Assembly (NCBI GenBank): GCA_028703945.1
Contig: JAQVLW010000011.1
Span: 1 to 40,706, forward strand
Length of the DNA stretch: 40,706 nt
DNA from: Aliarcobacter sp.
Lineage (GTDB): Bacteria > Campylobacterota > Campylobacteria > Campylobacterales > Arcobacteraceae
Reading direction: 5' to 3'
This document shows, piece after piece, positions 1-9,114 of the stretch. The position numbers were made by a program, and so were the translations under genes. The notes beneath the pieces were generated by a model. That model worked only from the letters and a program-made list of their open reading frames with translations. It was not told the origin of the DNA and did not search any database. The first letter of the stretch is position 1. Each line of letters starts with the position of its first letter.

Positions 1-539
1 CTCCCAACTCTTTCATTTTCAGGAGTTGTTAAAAACTTTTCGTAGTTTTTTAAGACTCCTTCTTTATTTCTTTCACTTATCCTTTTATTTCCAACATATA
101 TTCCCCATGGTTCTAAATCTTTTGTTACTGTTGAATTTGCGCCCACCATAGCACCTTCACCAATAGTTACTCCTGGTAAAATCACTGCATTTGCTCCAAT
201 TATTGAAAATCTTCCAATACTTATTGGTAAACTTTTTACATTTCTAAATTGATTATCTATTGTTGAATTACCAAATCCTCCATCTTTAAAATCATCAGTA
301 GCAGTCAATATTCTAACTCCTTGAGAAATAGCAGAAAAATCCCCTACTATTAATTCACCTCCACCTGTTATCGAAGCATAAATTCCTATATGTACATAAT
401 TACCTAGTTTTATTTTACCTTTTGCATAAATAAATGCAAAATCATCTATTATAATATTTTTACCAAATTCTATATTTTCTATTCCTATAATTTTTGTATA
501 CTCAAAAGTCCTTGCATTTGGAATTTTGTATTTATCCAT
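1..539 (-). CDS. Hexapeptide-repeat acyltransferase (3' end cut by window edge)
   Basis: About 179 codons are visible and the reading frame runs off the left edge without a stop, so the C-terminus is missing. The translation shows left-handed beta-helix hexapeptide spacing throughout (for example IGANAVILPGVTIGEGAMVG near the end). This is typical of trimeric acetyl- or acyltransferases of the LbetaH superfamily. The ATG at 539 shares one base with the TAA of the upstream aminotransferase gene (TAATG), so translation is probably coupled. By context it likely N-acylates the amino sugar nucleotide made by that aminotransferase, as VioB, FdtC or QdtC do in other bacteria. The acyl group and the exact sugar cannot be read from the sequence. 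Family confidence is high, substrate confidence low. Confidence 0.85.
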   Translation of the reverse strand, partial: MDKYKIPNARTFEYTKIIGIENIEFGKNIIIDDFAFIYAKGKIKLGNYVHIGIYASITGGGELIVGDFSAISQGVRILTATDDFKDGGFGNSTIDNQFRNVKSLPISIGRFSIIGANAVILPGVTIGEGAMVGANSTVTKDLEPWGIYVGNKRISERNKEGVLKNYEKFLTTPENERVG

Positions 540-1612
540 TATAAACTTTCCTTAATAATTTTGATAATATTATCTTGAATTTCTTTTTCAAATTCAGCAT
601 AAATAGGCAAACAAAGTATTCTTTTGCTTATATCTCTTGAGATTTTACATTCTTGTTTTGGCTCGATATATTTTAAAGTATCAAGAGATGGATAAAAATA
701 TCTTCTTGGGAAAATTTGTTTATCATTTAAAGCTTTTTGTACTTTTAAAAGCTGTTCTTCATTTTTGAAAACTACAGGAAAATAACTATAATTTTCTGTA
801 GCATTTTCATTTTGCTCTTGAAACTCTACTAGATCTTTTAACCCGATTCTATAGTTTTCTAAAATAGCTTGTCGTTTTTGTTTTATCTCTTCTATATCAT
901 CAAGTACACAAAGCCCCATTGCTGCTTCAAACTCATTCATTTTAGCATTTGTACCTAGATGTGGTATTTCTTCAGTATTTTTGATACCAAAGTTTATAAG
1001 ATATCTAGCTTTTTGTACTAATTCATCATCATTGATTATTAAAGCACCACCTTCTATACTATGAAAAAGTTTAGTTGCATGAAAGCTAAGAGTAGAGATA
1101 TCTCCATAGTTTAATACACTTTGCCCTTTATATTTTACATCAAAAGCATGAGCTGCGTCATAAACTACTTTTAGCTTATGTTCTTTTGCTATTTGTTCTA
1201 TCTCTTCTACTTCACAAGCATTTCCAAATACATGTACTGGAACAACTGCTGTTGTATTTGGTGTGATTAGTTTTTTTATATTTTTTGGGTCAAGATTAAA
1301 TGAATTTTGGTCTATATCTGCAAATATGGGCAAGATATTATTTGTTACAAGAGAACTTGTCGTCGCTACAAAAGAAAAAGGAGTAGTAATTGCAAAACCT
1401 TTTATATCCAAAGTTCTGTAAGCTATCTCAAGAGCCACTGTACCATTTGATACTAATATTATATTTTTTACACCAAGATACTCAGCAAGCCTTTTTTCAA
1501 GTCTTTGAACAAGTGGACCATTATTTGTAAGCCAACCATTCTCATAAATTTCATCTATATATTTTTTATATTTTTCTTTGTTTGGAAGATAAGTTTTTGT
1601 TACGTTTATCAT
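539..1612 (-). CDS. DegT/DnrJ/EryC1 sugar-nucleotide aminotransferase, VioA-like
   Basis: A 357-aa PLP-dependent aminotransferase of the DegT/DnrJ/EryC1/StrS family. It has the PLP-contacting Asp in YDAAHAFD (D152) and the Schiff-base Lys in SFHATKLFHSIEGG (K181), both canonical. The N-terminus (NVTKTYLP, then GWLTNNGPLVQRLE) resembles dTDP-4-amino-4,6-dideoxyglucose transaminases such as VioA. It follows rfbA and rfbB and precedes an acyltransferase gene, which fits transfer of an amino group onto dTDP-4-keto-6-deoxyglucose. No ketoisomerase (FdtA/QdtA type) is in the window, which favours a 4-amino over a 3-amino product, though one could lie beyond the left edge. The start overlaps the end of rfbB by four bases (ATGA). 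Confidence 0.88.
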   Translation of the reverse strand: MINVTKTYLPNKEKYKKYIDEIYENGWLTNNGPLVQRLEKRLAEYLGVKNIILVSNGTVALEIAYRTLDIKGFAITTPFSFVATTSSLVTNNILPIFADIDQNSFNLDPKNIKKLITPNTTAVVPVHVFGNACEVEEIEQIAKEHKLKVVYDAAHAFDVKYKGQSVLNYGDISTLSFHATKLFHSIEGGALIINDDELVQKARYLINFGIKNTEEIPHLGTNAKMNEFEAAMGLCVLDDIEEIKQKRQAILENYRIGLKDLVEFQEQNENATENYSYFPVVFKNEEQLLKVQKALNDKQIFPRRYFYPSLDTLKYIEPKQECKISRDISKRILCLPIYAEFEKEIQDNIIKIIKESL

Positions 1613-2649
1613 TTATTAATCCTATATTTACCTAAATACCACTCTATAGTCTTCACTATCCCACTATCAAAGTTTTCATCTGCTTTCCAACCAAGTTCAT
1701 TTTCTAGCTTAGTTGCATCTATTCCATATCTTCTATCATGTCCCGCTCTATCTTCTACGAAAGTGATTAATTCTTTATAAGAAGAATTATCAGCTTTTGG
1801 AACTTGCTGATCTAGAATAGTACAGATTCTATCTACTATTTGAAGATTCGTTCTTTCATTTCTTCCACCGATATTATATGTTTGTCCAGTTATTCCCGTA
1901 TGATAAACTATATCTATACCTTTACAGTGATCAAGAACATATAACCAATCTCTAATATTTTTTCCATCACCATAAATTGGAATTAGATTTCCTAGAAGAG
2001 CATTTCTTATTATTGTAGGAATTAATTTTTCATCATGTTGTTTTGGTCCATAATTATTTGAGCAGTTTGTAATAACTGTATTCATTCCATAAGTTTCATT
2101 ATATGCTCTTATTATCATATCACTTGATGCTTTAGAAGCTGAATAGGGAGAGTTTGGAGAGTAAGGAGTAGTTTCAGTAAATAAATCATTCGGGTCAAGG
2201 CTTAGTGTTCCATATACTTCATCTGTTGAGATATGATGAAATCTACAATCTTGATATTTTTCTTTATAAGTAAATGGTTTATCCATCCAGTATTTATATG
2301 CAACATCTATTAAAGTAAATGTTCCATTTACATTTGTTTGTACAAACACACCTGGGTTTTTAATAGAGTTATCAACATGAGATTCAGCAGCAAAGTGAAT
2401 AACACCAGAAATATCATATTCAGCAAATATAAACTCTACTAATTCTCTATTACAGATATCACCTTTGATAAATTTATATCTTGAATTATTTTCACACACT
2501 TTTAGATTATCTAGATTTCCTGCGTATGTTAGAAGGTCTAAATTAATTAGATTATAATCAGGATATTTTTCTAGAAAATACGGCACAAAGTTTGAGCCTA
2601 TAAAACCTGCTGTTCCTGTTAGTAATATATTTCTATTATTGTTATTCAT
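1609..2649 (-). CDS. rfbB: dTDP-glucose 4,6-dehydratase
   Basis: A 346-aa extended short-chain dehydrogenase that converts dTDP-glucose to dTDP-4-keto-6-deoxyglucose. It has the NAD-binding [10 protein letters not shown] motif at 11-20, the RmlB-specific STDEVYG motif (141-147, with catalytic Asp143 and Glu144), and YSASK (Tyr169, Lys173). Length and motifs match RfbB/RmlB. It overlaps rfbA upstream by eight bases and the aminotransferase gene downstream by four, so the three are almost certainly cotranscribed. No rfbC or rfbD is present, so its keto-sugar product is expected to feed the aminotransferase rather than rhamnose synthesis. Confidence 0.96.
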   Translation of the reverse strand: MNNNNRNILLTGTAGFIGSNFVPYFLEKYPDYNLINLDLLTYAGNLDNLKVCENNSRYKFIKGDICNRELVEFIFAEYDISGVIHFAAESHVDNSIKNPGVFVQTNVNGTFTLIDVAYKYWMDKPFTYKEKYQDCRFHHISTDEVYGTLSLDPNDLFTETTPYSPNSPYSASKASSDMIIRAYNETYGMNTVITNCSNNYGPKQHDEKLIPTIIRNALLGNLIPIYGDGKNIRDWLYVLDHCKGIDIVYHTGITGQTYNIGGRNERTNLQIVDRICTILDQQVPKADNSSYKELITFVEDRAGHDRRYGIDATKLENELGWKADENFDSGIVKTIEWYLGKYRINK

Positions 2650-3517
2650 TTTCTTCTCTTACTAAATCATAAAGATATTGTCCATATCCATTTTTAGAAA
2701 GTGGTTTTGCAATTTCTAAAATCTTTTCTTTATTTATCCAACCATTTTTATATGCTATTTCTTCCAAACAAGCTATTTTATAACCTTGTCTATGTTCTAT
2801 AGTTTGTACAAATTGACCTGCTTCTATCAAGCTATCATGGGTTCCAGTATCAAGCCATGCAAATCCTCGACCTAAAAGTTCTACTTTTAGTTTTCCATTT
2901 TTTAGATATTCTTGATTTACAGTTGTTATTTCAAGTTCATCTCTTTCACTTGGTTTTACATTTTTTGCTATTTCTACAACACTATTATCATAGAAGTAAA
3001 GTCCTGTTACTGCAAAGTTTGATTTTGCTTTAGTTGGTTTTTCTTCTATACTTATTGCATTTTTATTTTGATCAAATTCAACTACACCAAATCTTTCTGG
3101 GTCTTTTACTTGATAACCAAATACAACTGCACCCTCTTTTAAAGAAGCAGCATTTTTAAGCATAGGAGAAAATCCTTGTCCATAGAAAATATTATCTCCA
3201 AGAATTAAACAAACACTATCATTTCCAATAAAATCTTCACCTAAAATAAATGCTTGAGCTAAACCATCAGGATTTGGTTGAATTTTATATTCTAAAGAAA
3301 TACCCCAATCAATACCATCTCCTAAAAGTTCTTCAAACTTACCTATATCTTGAGGAGTTGATATAATAAGTATTTCTTTAATTCCTGCAAGCATCAAAAC
3401 AGACAAAGGATAATAAATCATTGGTTTATCATATATAGGAAGCAATTGTTTACTTATACTTCTTGTCACAGGATAAAGTCTAGTCCCACTTCCGCCTGCT
3501 AGAATTATTCCTTTCAT
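2642..3517 (-). CDS. rfbA: Glucose-1-phosphate thymidylyltransferase
   Basis: A 291-aa nucleotidyltransferase that makes dTDP-glucose from dTTP and glucose-1-phosphate. The N-terminal signature [13 protein letters not shown] (6-18), followed by [18 protein letters not shown], is diagnostic of RfbA/RmlA. GLYFYDN and the C-terminal YGQYL segment also fit the family, and the length is normal. It commits glucose-1-phosphate to the dTDP-sugar branch of this operon. Its ATG overlaps the stop of the upstream epimerase gene by four bases. Confidence 0.96.
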   Translation of the reverse strand: MKGIILAGGSGTRLYPVTRSISKQLLPIYDKPMIYYPLSVLMLAGIKEILIISTPQDIGKFEELLGDGIDWGISLEYKIQPNPDGLAQAFILGEDFIGNDSVCLILGDNIFYGQGFSPMLKNAASLKEGAVVFGYQVKDPERFGVVEFDQNKNAISIEEKPTKAKSNFAVTGLYFYDNSVVEIAKNVKPSERDELEITTVNQEYLKNGKLKVELLGRGFAWLDTGTHDSLIEAGQFVQTIEHRQGYKIACLEEIAYKNGWINKEKILEIAKPLSKNGYGQYLYDLVREENE

Positions 3518-4575
3518 TTTTGTCCTTTCTTGTAAAATTTTTTATACCAAACAACAAACTGCTCAATACCAACAGCCAATTTAGTATCAGGTTTATAACC
3601 AAAATCTTTGATTAAGTCATTTGTATCTGCATAAGTAGATACTACATCTCCTGCTTGCATATCCATAAAATTCTTTTTAGCTTTTATCCCTATTTTTATT
3701 TCTAAAGTTTCTATAAAATCAAGTAATTGTACAGGAGCATTATTTCCTATATTATATATTTTATATGGTGCAGAAGAAAGTGCTGGGTTTGGGTTTTCAG
3801 GATTGAAACTTTCAGATGATTTAGATGGATTATCTATTACTTTGATTATTCCATCTACAATATCAGCTACATAAGTAAAATCTCTACTCATATTTCCATG
3901 ATTAAATACTTTTATAGCTCTATCATTTAAAATAGCATCTGCAAAAAGCATTGGTGCCATATCAGGTCTTCCCCAAGGTCCATAAACCGTGAAAAATCTC
4001 AATCCTGTAGTTGAGATATTATAAAGATGACTATACGTATGAGCCATCATTTCATTTGATTTTTTTGTAGCTGCATATAGTGAGATTGGATGGTCTGTAT
4101 GATCGCTTGTTTTAAAAGGTTGGGATTTATTTAATCCATATACAGAAGAACTAGATGCATATGATAGATTTTTTATATCATTGTGTCTACAAGCTTCTAG
4201 GATATTCATAAAACCTTTTATATTAGAATCTATATAAGCATGGGGATTTTCTATAGAGTATCGCACACCTGCTTGTGCGGCTAGATTACAAACAGCATCA
4301 AACTTTTGCGTTTCAAAAAGATTATATATAGAGTTTGTATCTGCTAAATCTATTTTTACAAATCTATGATTTGGGTAAGTTTTAGAATTTACTAATTTAT
4401 TATCTTCTAGTTCATCTTTATTTATACCAAGTTCATTTAATCTTGCATATTTTAGATTTACATCATAATAGTCATTTATATTATCAAGCCCTACTACTTC
4501 ATCACCTCGTTCTAGAAGTTTAAGTGCAAGATGGAATCCTATAAATCCTGCTGTTCCTGTTACTAGTATTTTCAT
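3514..4575 (-). CDS. NAD-dependent epimerase, probable UDP-glucuronate 4-epimerase
   Basis: A 353-aa extended short-chain dehydrogenase/epimerase. It has GTAGFIGFH (GxxGxxG at 7-13), the ASSSSVYG segment around Ser142 and YAATK (Tyr167, Lys171). The segment [16 protein letters not shown] and the later [14 protein letters not shown] are typical of UDP-glucuronate 4-epimerases of capsule and LPS loci (LpsL/WcvA/Cap1J type). The product would be UDP-galacturonate. The gene directly follows UDP-glucose dehydrogenase, which supplies UDP-glucuronate, so the two form a short pathway. A UDP-glucose 4-epimerase role is less likely given these signatures. Confidence 0.88.
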   Translation of the reverse strand: MKILVTGTAGFIGFHLALKLLERGDEVVGLDNINDYYDVNLKYARLNELGINKDELEDNKLVNSKTYPNHRFVKIDLADTNSIYNLFETQKFDAVCNLAAQAGVRYSIENPHAYIDSNIKGFMNILEACRHNDIKNLSYASSSSVYGLNKSQPFKTSDHTDHPISLYAATKKSNEMMAHTYSHLYNISTTGLRFFTVYGPWGRPDMAPMLFADAILNDRAIKVFNHGNMSRDFTYVADIVDGIIKVIDNPSKSSESFNPENPNPALSSAPYKIYNIGNNAPVQLLDFIETLEIKIGIKAKKNFMDMQAGDVVSTYADTNDLIKDFGYKPDTKLAVGIEQFVVWYKKFYKKGQK

Positions 4576-4584
4576 TTCAATACC

Positions 4585-5763
4585 TTAACTATCACTATTA
4601 AATATGTCACGAGTATATATTTTTTCTAATACATCTTTTATATCTTCTGAAATTCTATTTGCTACAATTACATCTGAAATTTTTTTAAACTCTTTCAAAT
4701 CTTTGATTACTCTTGAGTTAAAGAATTCATCTTCTTGAAGAACTGGCTCATAAACAACAACTTCTATACCTTTTGCTTTGATTCTTTTCATTATCCCTTG
4801 GATCGCTGAACTTCTAAAATTATCACTTCCTTCTTTCATGATAAGTCTATAAACACCCACAATTTTTGGTTTTTTAGCAATAATACTATCAGCTATAAAA
4901 TCTTTTCTAGTTGAGTTTGATTTTACGATAGCTTCAATTAGATTACTTGGAACTTCTGTATAATTTGCCAAAAGTTGTTTTGTATCTTTTGGTAAACAGT
5001 ATCCTCCGTATCCAAAACTTGGATTATTATAGTGACTTCCAATTCTAGGATCAAGTCCAACGCCTTCTATGATTTGTTGTGTATCTAGGTCATGTGTTTG
5101 TGCATAAGAATCTAGTTCATTAAAATACGCAACTCTCATAGCTAGATATGTATTTGAAAACAGTTTTACAGCTTCCGCTTCTGTTGAATCAGTAAAAAGT
5201 ATAGAAATATCTTTTTTTATTGCACCTTGTGCTAATAAATTTGCAAAAATTTTTGCACGCTCTGATTTTTCACCTACAATTATTCTACTTGGGTGAAGAT
5301 TGTCAAATAGAGCTTTTCCTTCTCTTAAAAACTCAGGAGAAAATATAATATTTTGAGTATTAAATTTTTCTCTTAAACTTTTTGTATAACCAACAGGAAT
5401 TGTAGATTTTATTATCATTACTGCACTTGGGTTTATACTTAAAACATCTGCTATTACATACTCAATAGATTTTGTATTAAAATAATTTGTTACAGGATCA
5501 TAATCAGTTGGAGTTGCAATTACTATGAAATCTGCATTTTTATATGCTTCATTTTTATCCAATGTTGCTTTAAAATTTAAATCATCTCTTAAAAGATACT
5601 CTTGTATTTCAACATCATCTATTGGAGATTTTTTATTATTTATCATTTCAACTTTAGAAGCAATAATATCAAGAGCTATTACTTCATTATATTGTGATAA
5701 CAATAGTCCATTTGATAGTCCTACATATCCGGTTCCAGCTATTGCTATTTTATATTTATTCAT
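4585..5763 (-). CDS. ugd: UDP-glucose 6-dehydrogenase
   Basis: A 392-aa short-form UDP-glucose/GDP-mannose dehydrogenase that oxidises UDP-glucose to UDP-glucuronate with two NAD+. It shows the N-terminal Rossmann motif [12 protein letters not shown] (8-19), STIPVGYT in the NAD domain, FSPEFLREG, and the nucleophile Cys256 in [12 protein letters not shown]. Length is close to the E. coli Ugd type. It lies one base downstream of the MarR-type regulator and ten bases upstream of the epimerase gene, consistent with one transcript. It is probably the first enzyme of the UDP-uronic acid branch of the surface-polysaccharide operon. Confidence 0.95.
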   Translation of the reverse strand: MNKYKIAIAGTGYVGLSNGLLLSQYNEVIALDIIASKVEMINNKKSPIDDVEIQEYLLRDDLNFKATLDKNEAYKNADFIVIATPTDYDPVTNYFNTKSIEYVIADVLSINPSAVMIIKSTIPVGYTKSLREKFNTQNIIFSPEFLREGKALFDNLHPSRIIVGEKSERAKIFANLLAQGAIKKDISILFTDSTEAEAVKLFSNTYLAMRVAYFNELDSYAQTHDLDTQQIIEGVGLDPRIGSHYNNPSFGYGGYCLPKDTKQLLANYTEVPSNLIEAIVKSNSTRKDFIADSIIAKKPKIVGVYRLIMKEGSDNFRSSAIQGIMKRIKAKGIEVVVYEPVLQEDEFFNSRVIKDLKEFKKISDVIVANRISEDIKDVLEKIYTRDIFNSDS

Positions 5764-6078
5764 TTATTTTAAACCGATTTTAATATCTTGATCTAACTCA
5801 GATTGTAATTCTTCATATTCTATTTTTTTTCTAGCTATAAATTTTTGAGTTAAAAATATTTTTTCTTTTATACCTTCTTCTGTAAGTAAGTATTTATATT
5901 GAAGTTTATTTTTGCTGTTATAGAAATTCTCTATTTTAAGAAGACCTTTATCTCCAAGTGCTTTTAAGACATAGTTTATTTTTCCTACACTAAATCCTAG
6001 CTCATTGGCTATTGTCTTTTGAGTAGTTACTTTACCAATACTTCGCAAAATAGAAAGTTCTAACTCTTCACAACTCAA
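5764..6078 (-). CDS. EPS-associated MarR-family transcriptional regulator
   Basis: A winged-helix protein (104 aa from the chosen start) with a helix-turn-helix at roughly 19-45 (TTQKTIANELGFSVGKINY), a wing (NSKNKLQYKYLLTEEG) and a coiled C-terminal helix. It resembles the small MarR-type regulators found at the head of exopolysaccharide clusters. I chose the TTG at 6078: it has GGG six bases upstream (AAAGGGAATATA) and gives a compact domain. The longer frame, from a TTG at 6123, has no ribosome binding site and adds a hydrophobic leader. The gene heads the ugd-epimerase-rfbAB operon and probably controls it. A large dyad 40-91 bases upstream is a candidate operator. Confidence 0.78.
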   Translation of the reverse strand: MSCEELELSILRSIGKVTTQKTIANELGFSVGKINYVLKALGDKGLLKIENFYNSKNKLQYKYLLTEEGIKEKIFLTQKFIARKKIEYEELQSELDQDIKIGLK

Positions 6079-6117
6079 TATATTCCCTTTTTTTAGTAAT
6101 TTAATAATTACGATAAT

Positions 6118-6169
6118 AACCAATTCAAACTTTGAATCTACTTTTAAAATAGATTCAAAATAATTGGTT
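6118..6169. promoter_or_regulatory. Nested dyad upstream of the EPS regulator
   Basis: The inner arms TTTGAATCTA (6131-6140) and TAGATTCAAA (6150-6159) are a perfect 10-base inverted repeat with a 9-base spacer. The outer arms AACCAATT (6118-6125) and AATTGGTT (6162-6169) form a second perfect inverted repeat around it. The element lies between the glyS stop and the regulator start. No convincing U-run follows on the minus strand, so I favour an operator over a Rho-independent terminator, but both remain possible. Confidence 0.6.
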
Positions 6170-6178
6170 GTAGTTATA

Positions 6179-8194
6179 TTAAATCGTGATCTCTTTAATA
6201 TCAGCGATTTTTCTAAATCCTTGATATACTAAACCTATTAGATTTTTTCTATTAGTTTTGATTTTTTCATTTTCATGATTTACAAAAACATTATCAAAAA
6301 AACTATCTAATTGTGGTTTTAAAGCAAATAGTGCTTCTAATTCTTCATCATAAGTTATAAAAGATTTGAATTTCACTTCATTATATTTTGTATATAACTC
6401 TTTTTCTTCACTATTTTCTAATAAATCTTCATCAATTGTAAGTTTAACTGTAGTATCAACATCTTTAATAATATTTGCAACTCTTTTAAATGTTGCAACA
6501 TAATCTTTGAAATTATCACTTTGAACTATTGGATTTAAAGCACAAATTTTTTGTGAAATTTTGTAAATATCTGTTTCTCCGCTTGCTAAAACTGCTTTTA
6601 AAACTGTTGGATTAACTTCAAAAATTTTAAATAATCTTTCATTAAAGAACTCAATTAATACTTTTTTATCTAAATTTTTATAGTTTATAGATAATCCATC
6701 AATAATTTTTGATAAATCTATTGATAATTTATGCTCCATTGCAATTTTTACAATTCCAGCTGCTGCTCGTCTTAGAGCAAATGGGTCTTTTGAACCTGTT
6801 GGAATTTTACCAACACTAAATAATCCCATTAAATTATCTAATTTATTTGATAAAGCTACAATAGATGAGAATACATTTGATGGAAGTTCAGAATCTTCTC
6901 CATCTGGTAAATATTGCTCTTTTAAAGCAGTATAAACCAGTTTATCTTCTCCTGCAAGTTTTGCATAGTAATAACCCATTAAACCTTGTAGTTCTGTGAA
7001 TTCATAAACCATTTCTGACATTAAATCTGCTTTTGAAAGCATTACCGCTTTTTGTAAAAGTTCTTTCTCTTTTATTCCAAAAACATCTGCTAAATAAGAA
7101 GCAATTTTTGCTTCTCTTTCACATTTTTCATAACTTGAACCTAAACCTTCAACAAAAACAAGTTTTTTAAGTCCTTCATTTGATAAACCATTTTTAATAT
7201 CATTTTTATAAAAGAACATTGCATCAGCAAGTCTTGGTCTTAATACTTTTTCATTTCCAGCAATAATGTAACCAAAGTCTTCTGTTTTTGAGTTTGAAAC
7301 AACAATAAAATTATTTGTTAAATTTCCATCTTTATAAACTGCAAAATATCTTTGGTTTTCTTTCATTGAAGTTACAATTACTTCTTCTGGTAATTCTAAA
7401 AATTCAACATCAAACTTTCCAATTAAAGCTGTAGGATATTCAGTGATTGCAACAACCTCTTCTAAAAGTTCACTATCAATTTCTATTTTAATATTGTGTC
7501 TTTGTTCTATATCTTTCATTTGAGAAAGAATTCTTGTTCTTCTTTCATCTGGATATAAAATTACTCCACTTTTATCAAGTTTGCAGAAATAATCTCCTGC
7601 AAAAGAGTAAGAAAATGGCTCATAAGAAACCATTCTATGAGCAAATGAGAAATTAGATGATTTAACTCCAAAAAGTTCTGCATCAACTATTTCATCACCT
7701 AAAAGAATAGATAAACTTCTGATTGGTCTAATAAAACTATCAGTTCGGCTTGCCCATCTCATTGATTTTCCAAAATTTAATGAATGAACAAATTCATTAA
7801 TCATGTCATTTAATAAAGTTTTAGAAGGACTTCCTTTTACTTCTTGTTTAAAATAAAGAACTTCACCTTTTCCTAAATCAATTTTTCCAAGTTCTGAAAC
7901 ATCAACACCACATTTAGTAGCAAAACTAATAGCAGCACCTGTAGGAATACCATCTTTATAAGCTATTTTAATAGGCGCGCCAAACTGTTCAACAGTTGAA
8001 TCTTCTTGAGCCACTTGAAACTCTCTATGCCACAATACTAACCTTCTTGGTGTATAAAAGAAATCAAATTCACAAAGCAATCTATTTTTTTCTAATATAT
8101 CACTCCATTTTTTTTCAATATTTGGTAATTCATTTAAAAATGGAATCGCTGGTAATTCTTCTACACCAATCTCAATTAATAATGGTTTATTCAT
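6179..8194 (-). CDS. glyS: Glycyl-tRNA synthetase beta subunit
   Basis: A 671-aa protein matching the beta chain of the bacterial alpha2beta2 glycyl-tRNA synthetase, which charges tRNA-Gly. The N-terminus (LLIEIGVEELPA), FYTPRRLVLW, KSMRWASRTDSFIRPIR, TEYPTALIG and DPFALRRAAAGIVKI are family signatures. The alpha subunit gene glyQ is not in the window. The ATG at 8194 lies inside the end of a 51-aa ORF upstream, with an eight-base overlap, suggesting coupled translation. Length is normal and no damage is visible. Confidence 0.97.
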   Translation of the reverse strand: MNKPLLIEIGVEELPAIPFLNELPNIEKKWSDILEKNRLLCEFDFFYTPRRLVLWHREFQVAQEDSTVEQFGAPIKIAYKDGIPTGAAISFATKCGVDVSELGKIDLGKGEVLYFKQEVKGSPSKTLLNDMINEFVHSLNFGKSMRWASRTDSFIRPIRSLSILLGDEIVDAELFGVKSSNFSFAHRMVSYEPFSYSFAGDYFCKLDKSGVILYPDERRTRILSQMKDIEQRHNIKIEIDSELLEEVVAITEYPTALIGKFDVEFLELPEEVIVTSMKENQRYFAVYKDGNLTNNFIVVSNSKTEDFGYIIAGNEKVLRPRLADAMFFYKNDIKNGLSNEGLKKLVFVEGLGSSYEKCEREAKIASYLADVFGIKEKELLQKAVMLSKADLMSEMVYEFTELQGLMGYYYAKLAGEDKLVYTALKEQYLPDGEDSELPSNVFSSIVALSNKLDNLMGLFSVGKIPTGSKDPFALRRAAAGIVKIAMEHKLSIDLSKIIDGLSINYKNLDKKVLIEFFNERLFKIFEVNPTVLKAVLASGETDIYKISQKICALNPIVQSDNFKDYVATFKRVANIIKDVDTTVKLTIDEDLLENSEEKELYTKYNEVKFKSFITYDEELEALFALKPQLDSFFDNVFVNHENEKIKTNRKNLIGLVYQGFRKIADIKEITI

Positions 8195-8342
8195 CTATTT
8201 TATCCTTGTTAGAGTTCTTATTTTCATTTTCTTCAATTTTGTCTGTATGTTTTTTTATTTGTTGTCTATTAAAGTTGATAATGAACATTGCAACCATAAT
8301 AACGAACATAATAAGTATTACTGTGTCTAATATATCTTTCAC
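8187..8342 (-). CDS. Small single-pass membrane protein, unknown (51 aa)
   Basis: This ORF starts at a GTG (8342-8340), preceded by AGGA five bases upstream, a strong Shine-Dalgarno match. It encodes 51 residues: a hydrophobic segment at about 6-24 (DTVILIMFVIMVAMFIINF), then a highly charged Lys/Glu/Asn-rich tail, so an N-out or N-in single-pass membrane topology is expected. Its TAA overlaps the glyS start region by eight bases. I recognise no family. A role linked to glyS is not implied; the arrangement may only serve coupled translation. Confidence 0.72.
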   Translation of the reverse strand: MKDILDTVILIMFVIMVAMFIINFNRQQIKKHTDKIEENENKNSNKDKIDE

Positions 8343-8361
8343 ATTTATCCTAAGTTTTATC

Positions 8362-8385
8362 TATTAAAAGGCTAATATTTTAGCC
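8362..8385 (-). terminator. Rho-independent terminator after the cytochrome c gene
   Basis: A hairpin with arms GGCTAA (8370-8375) and TTAGCC (8380-8385) around a four-base loop. On the minus strand CTTTTAATAG follows directly. It sits a few bases after the stop of the tetraheme cytochrome gene and before the 51-aa ORF, so it probably ends the ribA-rsmG transcript. Confidence 0.7.
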
Positions 8386-8390
8386 AACAA

Positions 8391-8732
8391 TCACTTATTT
8401 TTTAGTAAATCCATCAAACTTGAACTATTGTTTATTGAAGAGTTTTTAAACAAATCTTCTTTATTTATATGACACTCTTTGCAAGATGCAAGATTTTGAT
8501 GTTCTATTCTATTTGATTCTATTAATTTATTTTGAGAATGACAAGCAAAACAATCTCCTCCACACTCAACCATAGTTGTAGGAGTTTTAGTATGACATGC
8601 AATACAAGTTGTCAAAACTTGATGATGTTTTTCTTTTATTGATTCTTTTAACACAGGATGACAAGACATACAATCACCACTACAAGCAAAAGAATAGAGA
8701 GTCAAAAAAATAAATAATAAAACTATTTTCAT
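8391..8732 (-). CDS. Small periplasmic tetraheme c-type cytochrome
   Basis: A 113-aa protein with a short signal peptide (1-16) followed by four CxxCH heme-attachment motifs at 21-25, 43-47, 61-65 and 84-88. The first and third lie in repeated CxGDCxxCH units (CSGDCMSCH at 17-25, CGGDCFACH at 57-65), suggesting internal duplication. Extra His residues (for example in EKHHQ and IEHQN) could serve as distal axial ligands. It should be exported and matured in the periplasm and transfer electrons there. The partner is not identifiable. It is the last gene of the run starting at ribA and ends just before a hairpin terminator. Confidence 0.88.
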   Translation of the reverse strand: MKIVLLFIFLTLYSFACSGDCMSCHPVLKESIKEKHHQVLTTCIACHTKTPTTMVECGGDCFACHSQNKLIESNRIEHQNLASCKECHINKEDLFKNSSINNSSSLMDLLKNK

Positions 8733-8734
8733 TT

Positions 8735-9106
8735 TTAATTTATCAACTCTCTATAAATCACCCCATCTATTTGAGCGATAGCTGTTTGCTCAAACTCTTC
8801 ATTTGAATCAATAATTACAAGATTTTTTGAATCATACATATAATTATCAGCTATTTTTTGTATTTCACAAGCGAGATTTTTTTCTGAGATTATATATTTA
8901 ATATTTAAACTATTACAATAAATTGCTTCTTTTATCGAGCTTACAATAACAGCTGATGAAAGATTATTTTTATAAGAATATTCTAAAGCTTTTTCATCAT
9001 AATGAAATATAATTGTTGAATTAGCTTTAGTATTTTTTATATTTTCAATGTTTTTTATATATATTATTTCTTCAAGAGGGACAAGTTTATCACCAATAAT
9101 TATCAT
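8735..9106 (-). CDS. Conserved-looking protein of unknown function (123 aa)
   Basis: A 123-aa soluble protein with alternating beta and alpha segments. Three short hydrophobic strands (SSAVIVSSIKEAI, IKYIISEKN, NLVIIDSNEE) look like a small Rossmann-like or receiver-like fold, and no signal peptide is evident. I do not recognise catalytic motifs or assign a family. It lies eight bases downstream of the PP0621-like gene and two bases upstream of the cytochrome gene, so it is probably cotranscribed with both. Confidence 0.75.
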   Translation of the reverse strand: MIIIGDKLVPLEEIIYIKNIENIKNTKANSTIIFHYDEKALEYSYKNNLSSAVIVSSIKEAIYCNSLNIKYIISEKNLACEIQKIADNYMYDSKNLVIIDSNEEFEQTAIAQIDGVIYRELIN

Positions 9107-9114
9107 TTTAATTC

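Noticed and set aside
1609-3517. dTDP-rhamnose pathway
   Set aside because: Only rfbA and rfbB are present; the epimerase and reductase are absent and an aminotransferase takes their place.
6079-6123. Longer TTG start for the EPS regulator
   Set aside because: No ribosome binding site, and the extra hydrophobic residues are not expected in a MarR-type domain.
7996-8367. Plus-strand 123-codon ORF opposite glyS
   Set aside because: It is antisense to glyS and to the 51-aa gene, with low-complexity hydrophobic composition typical of AT-rich shadow frames.
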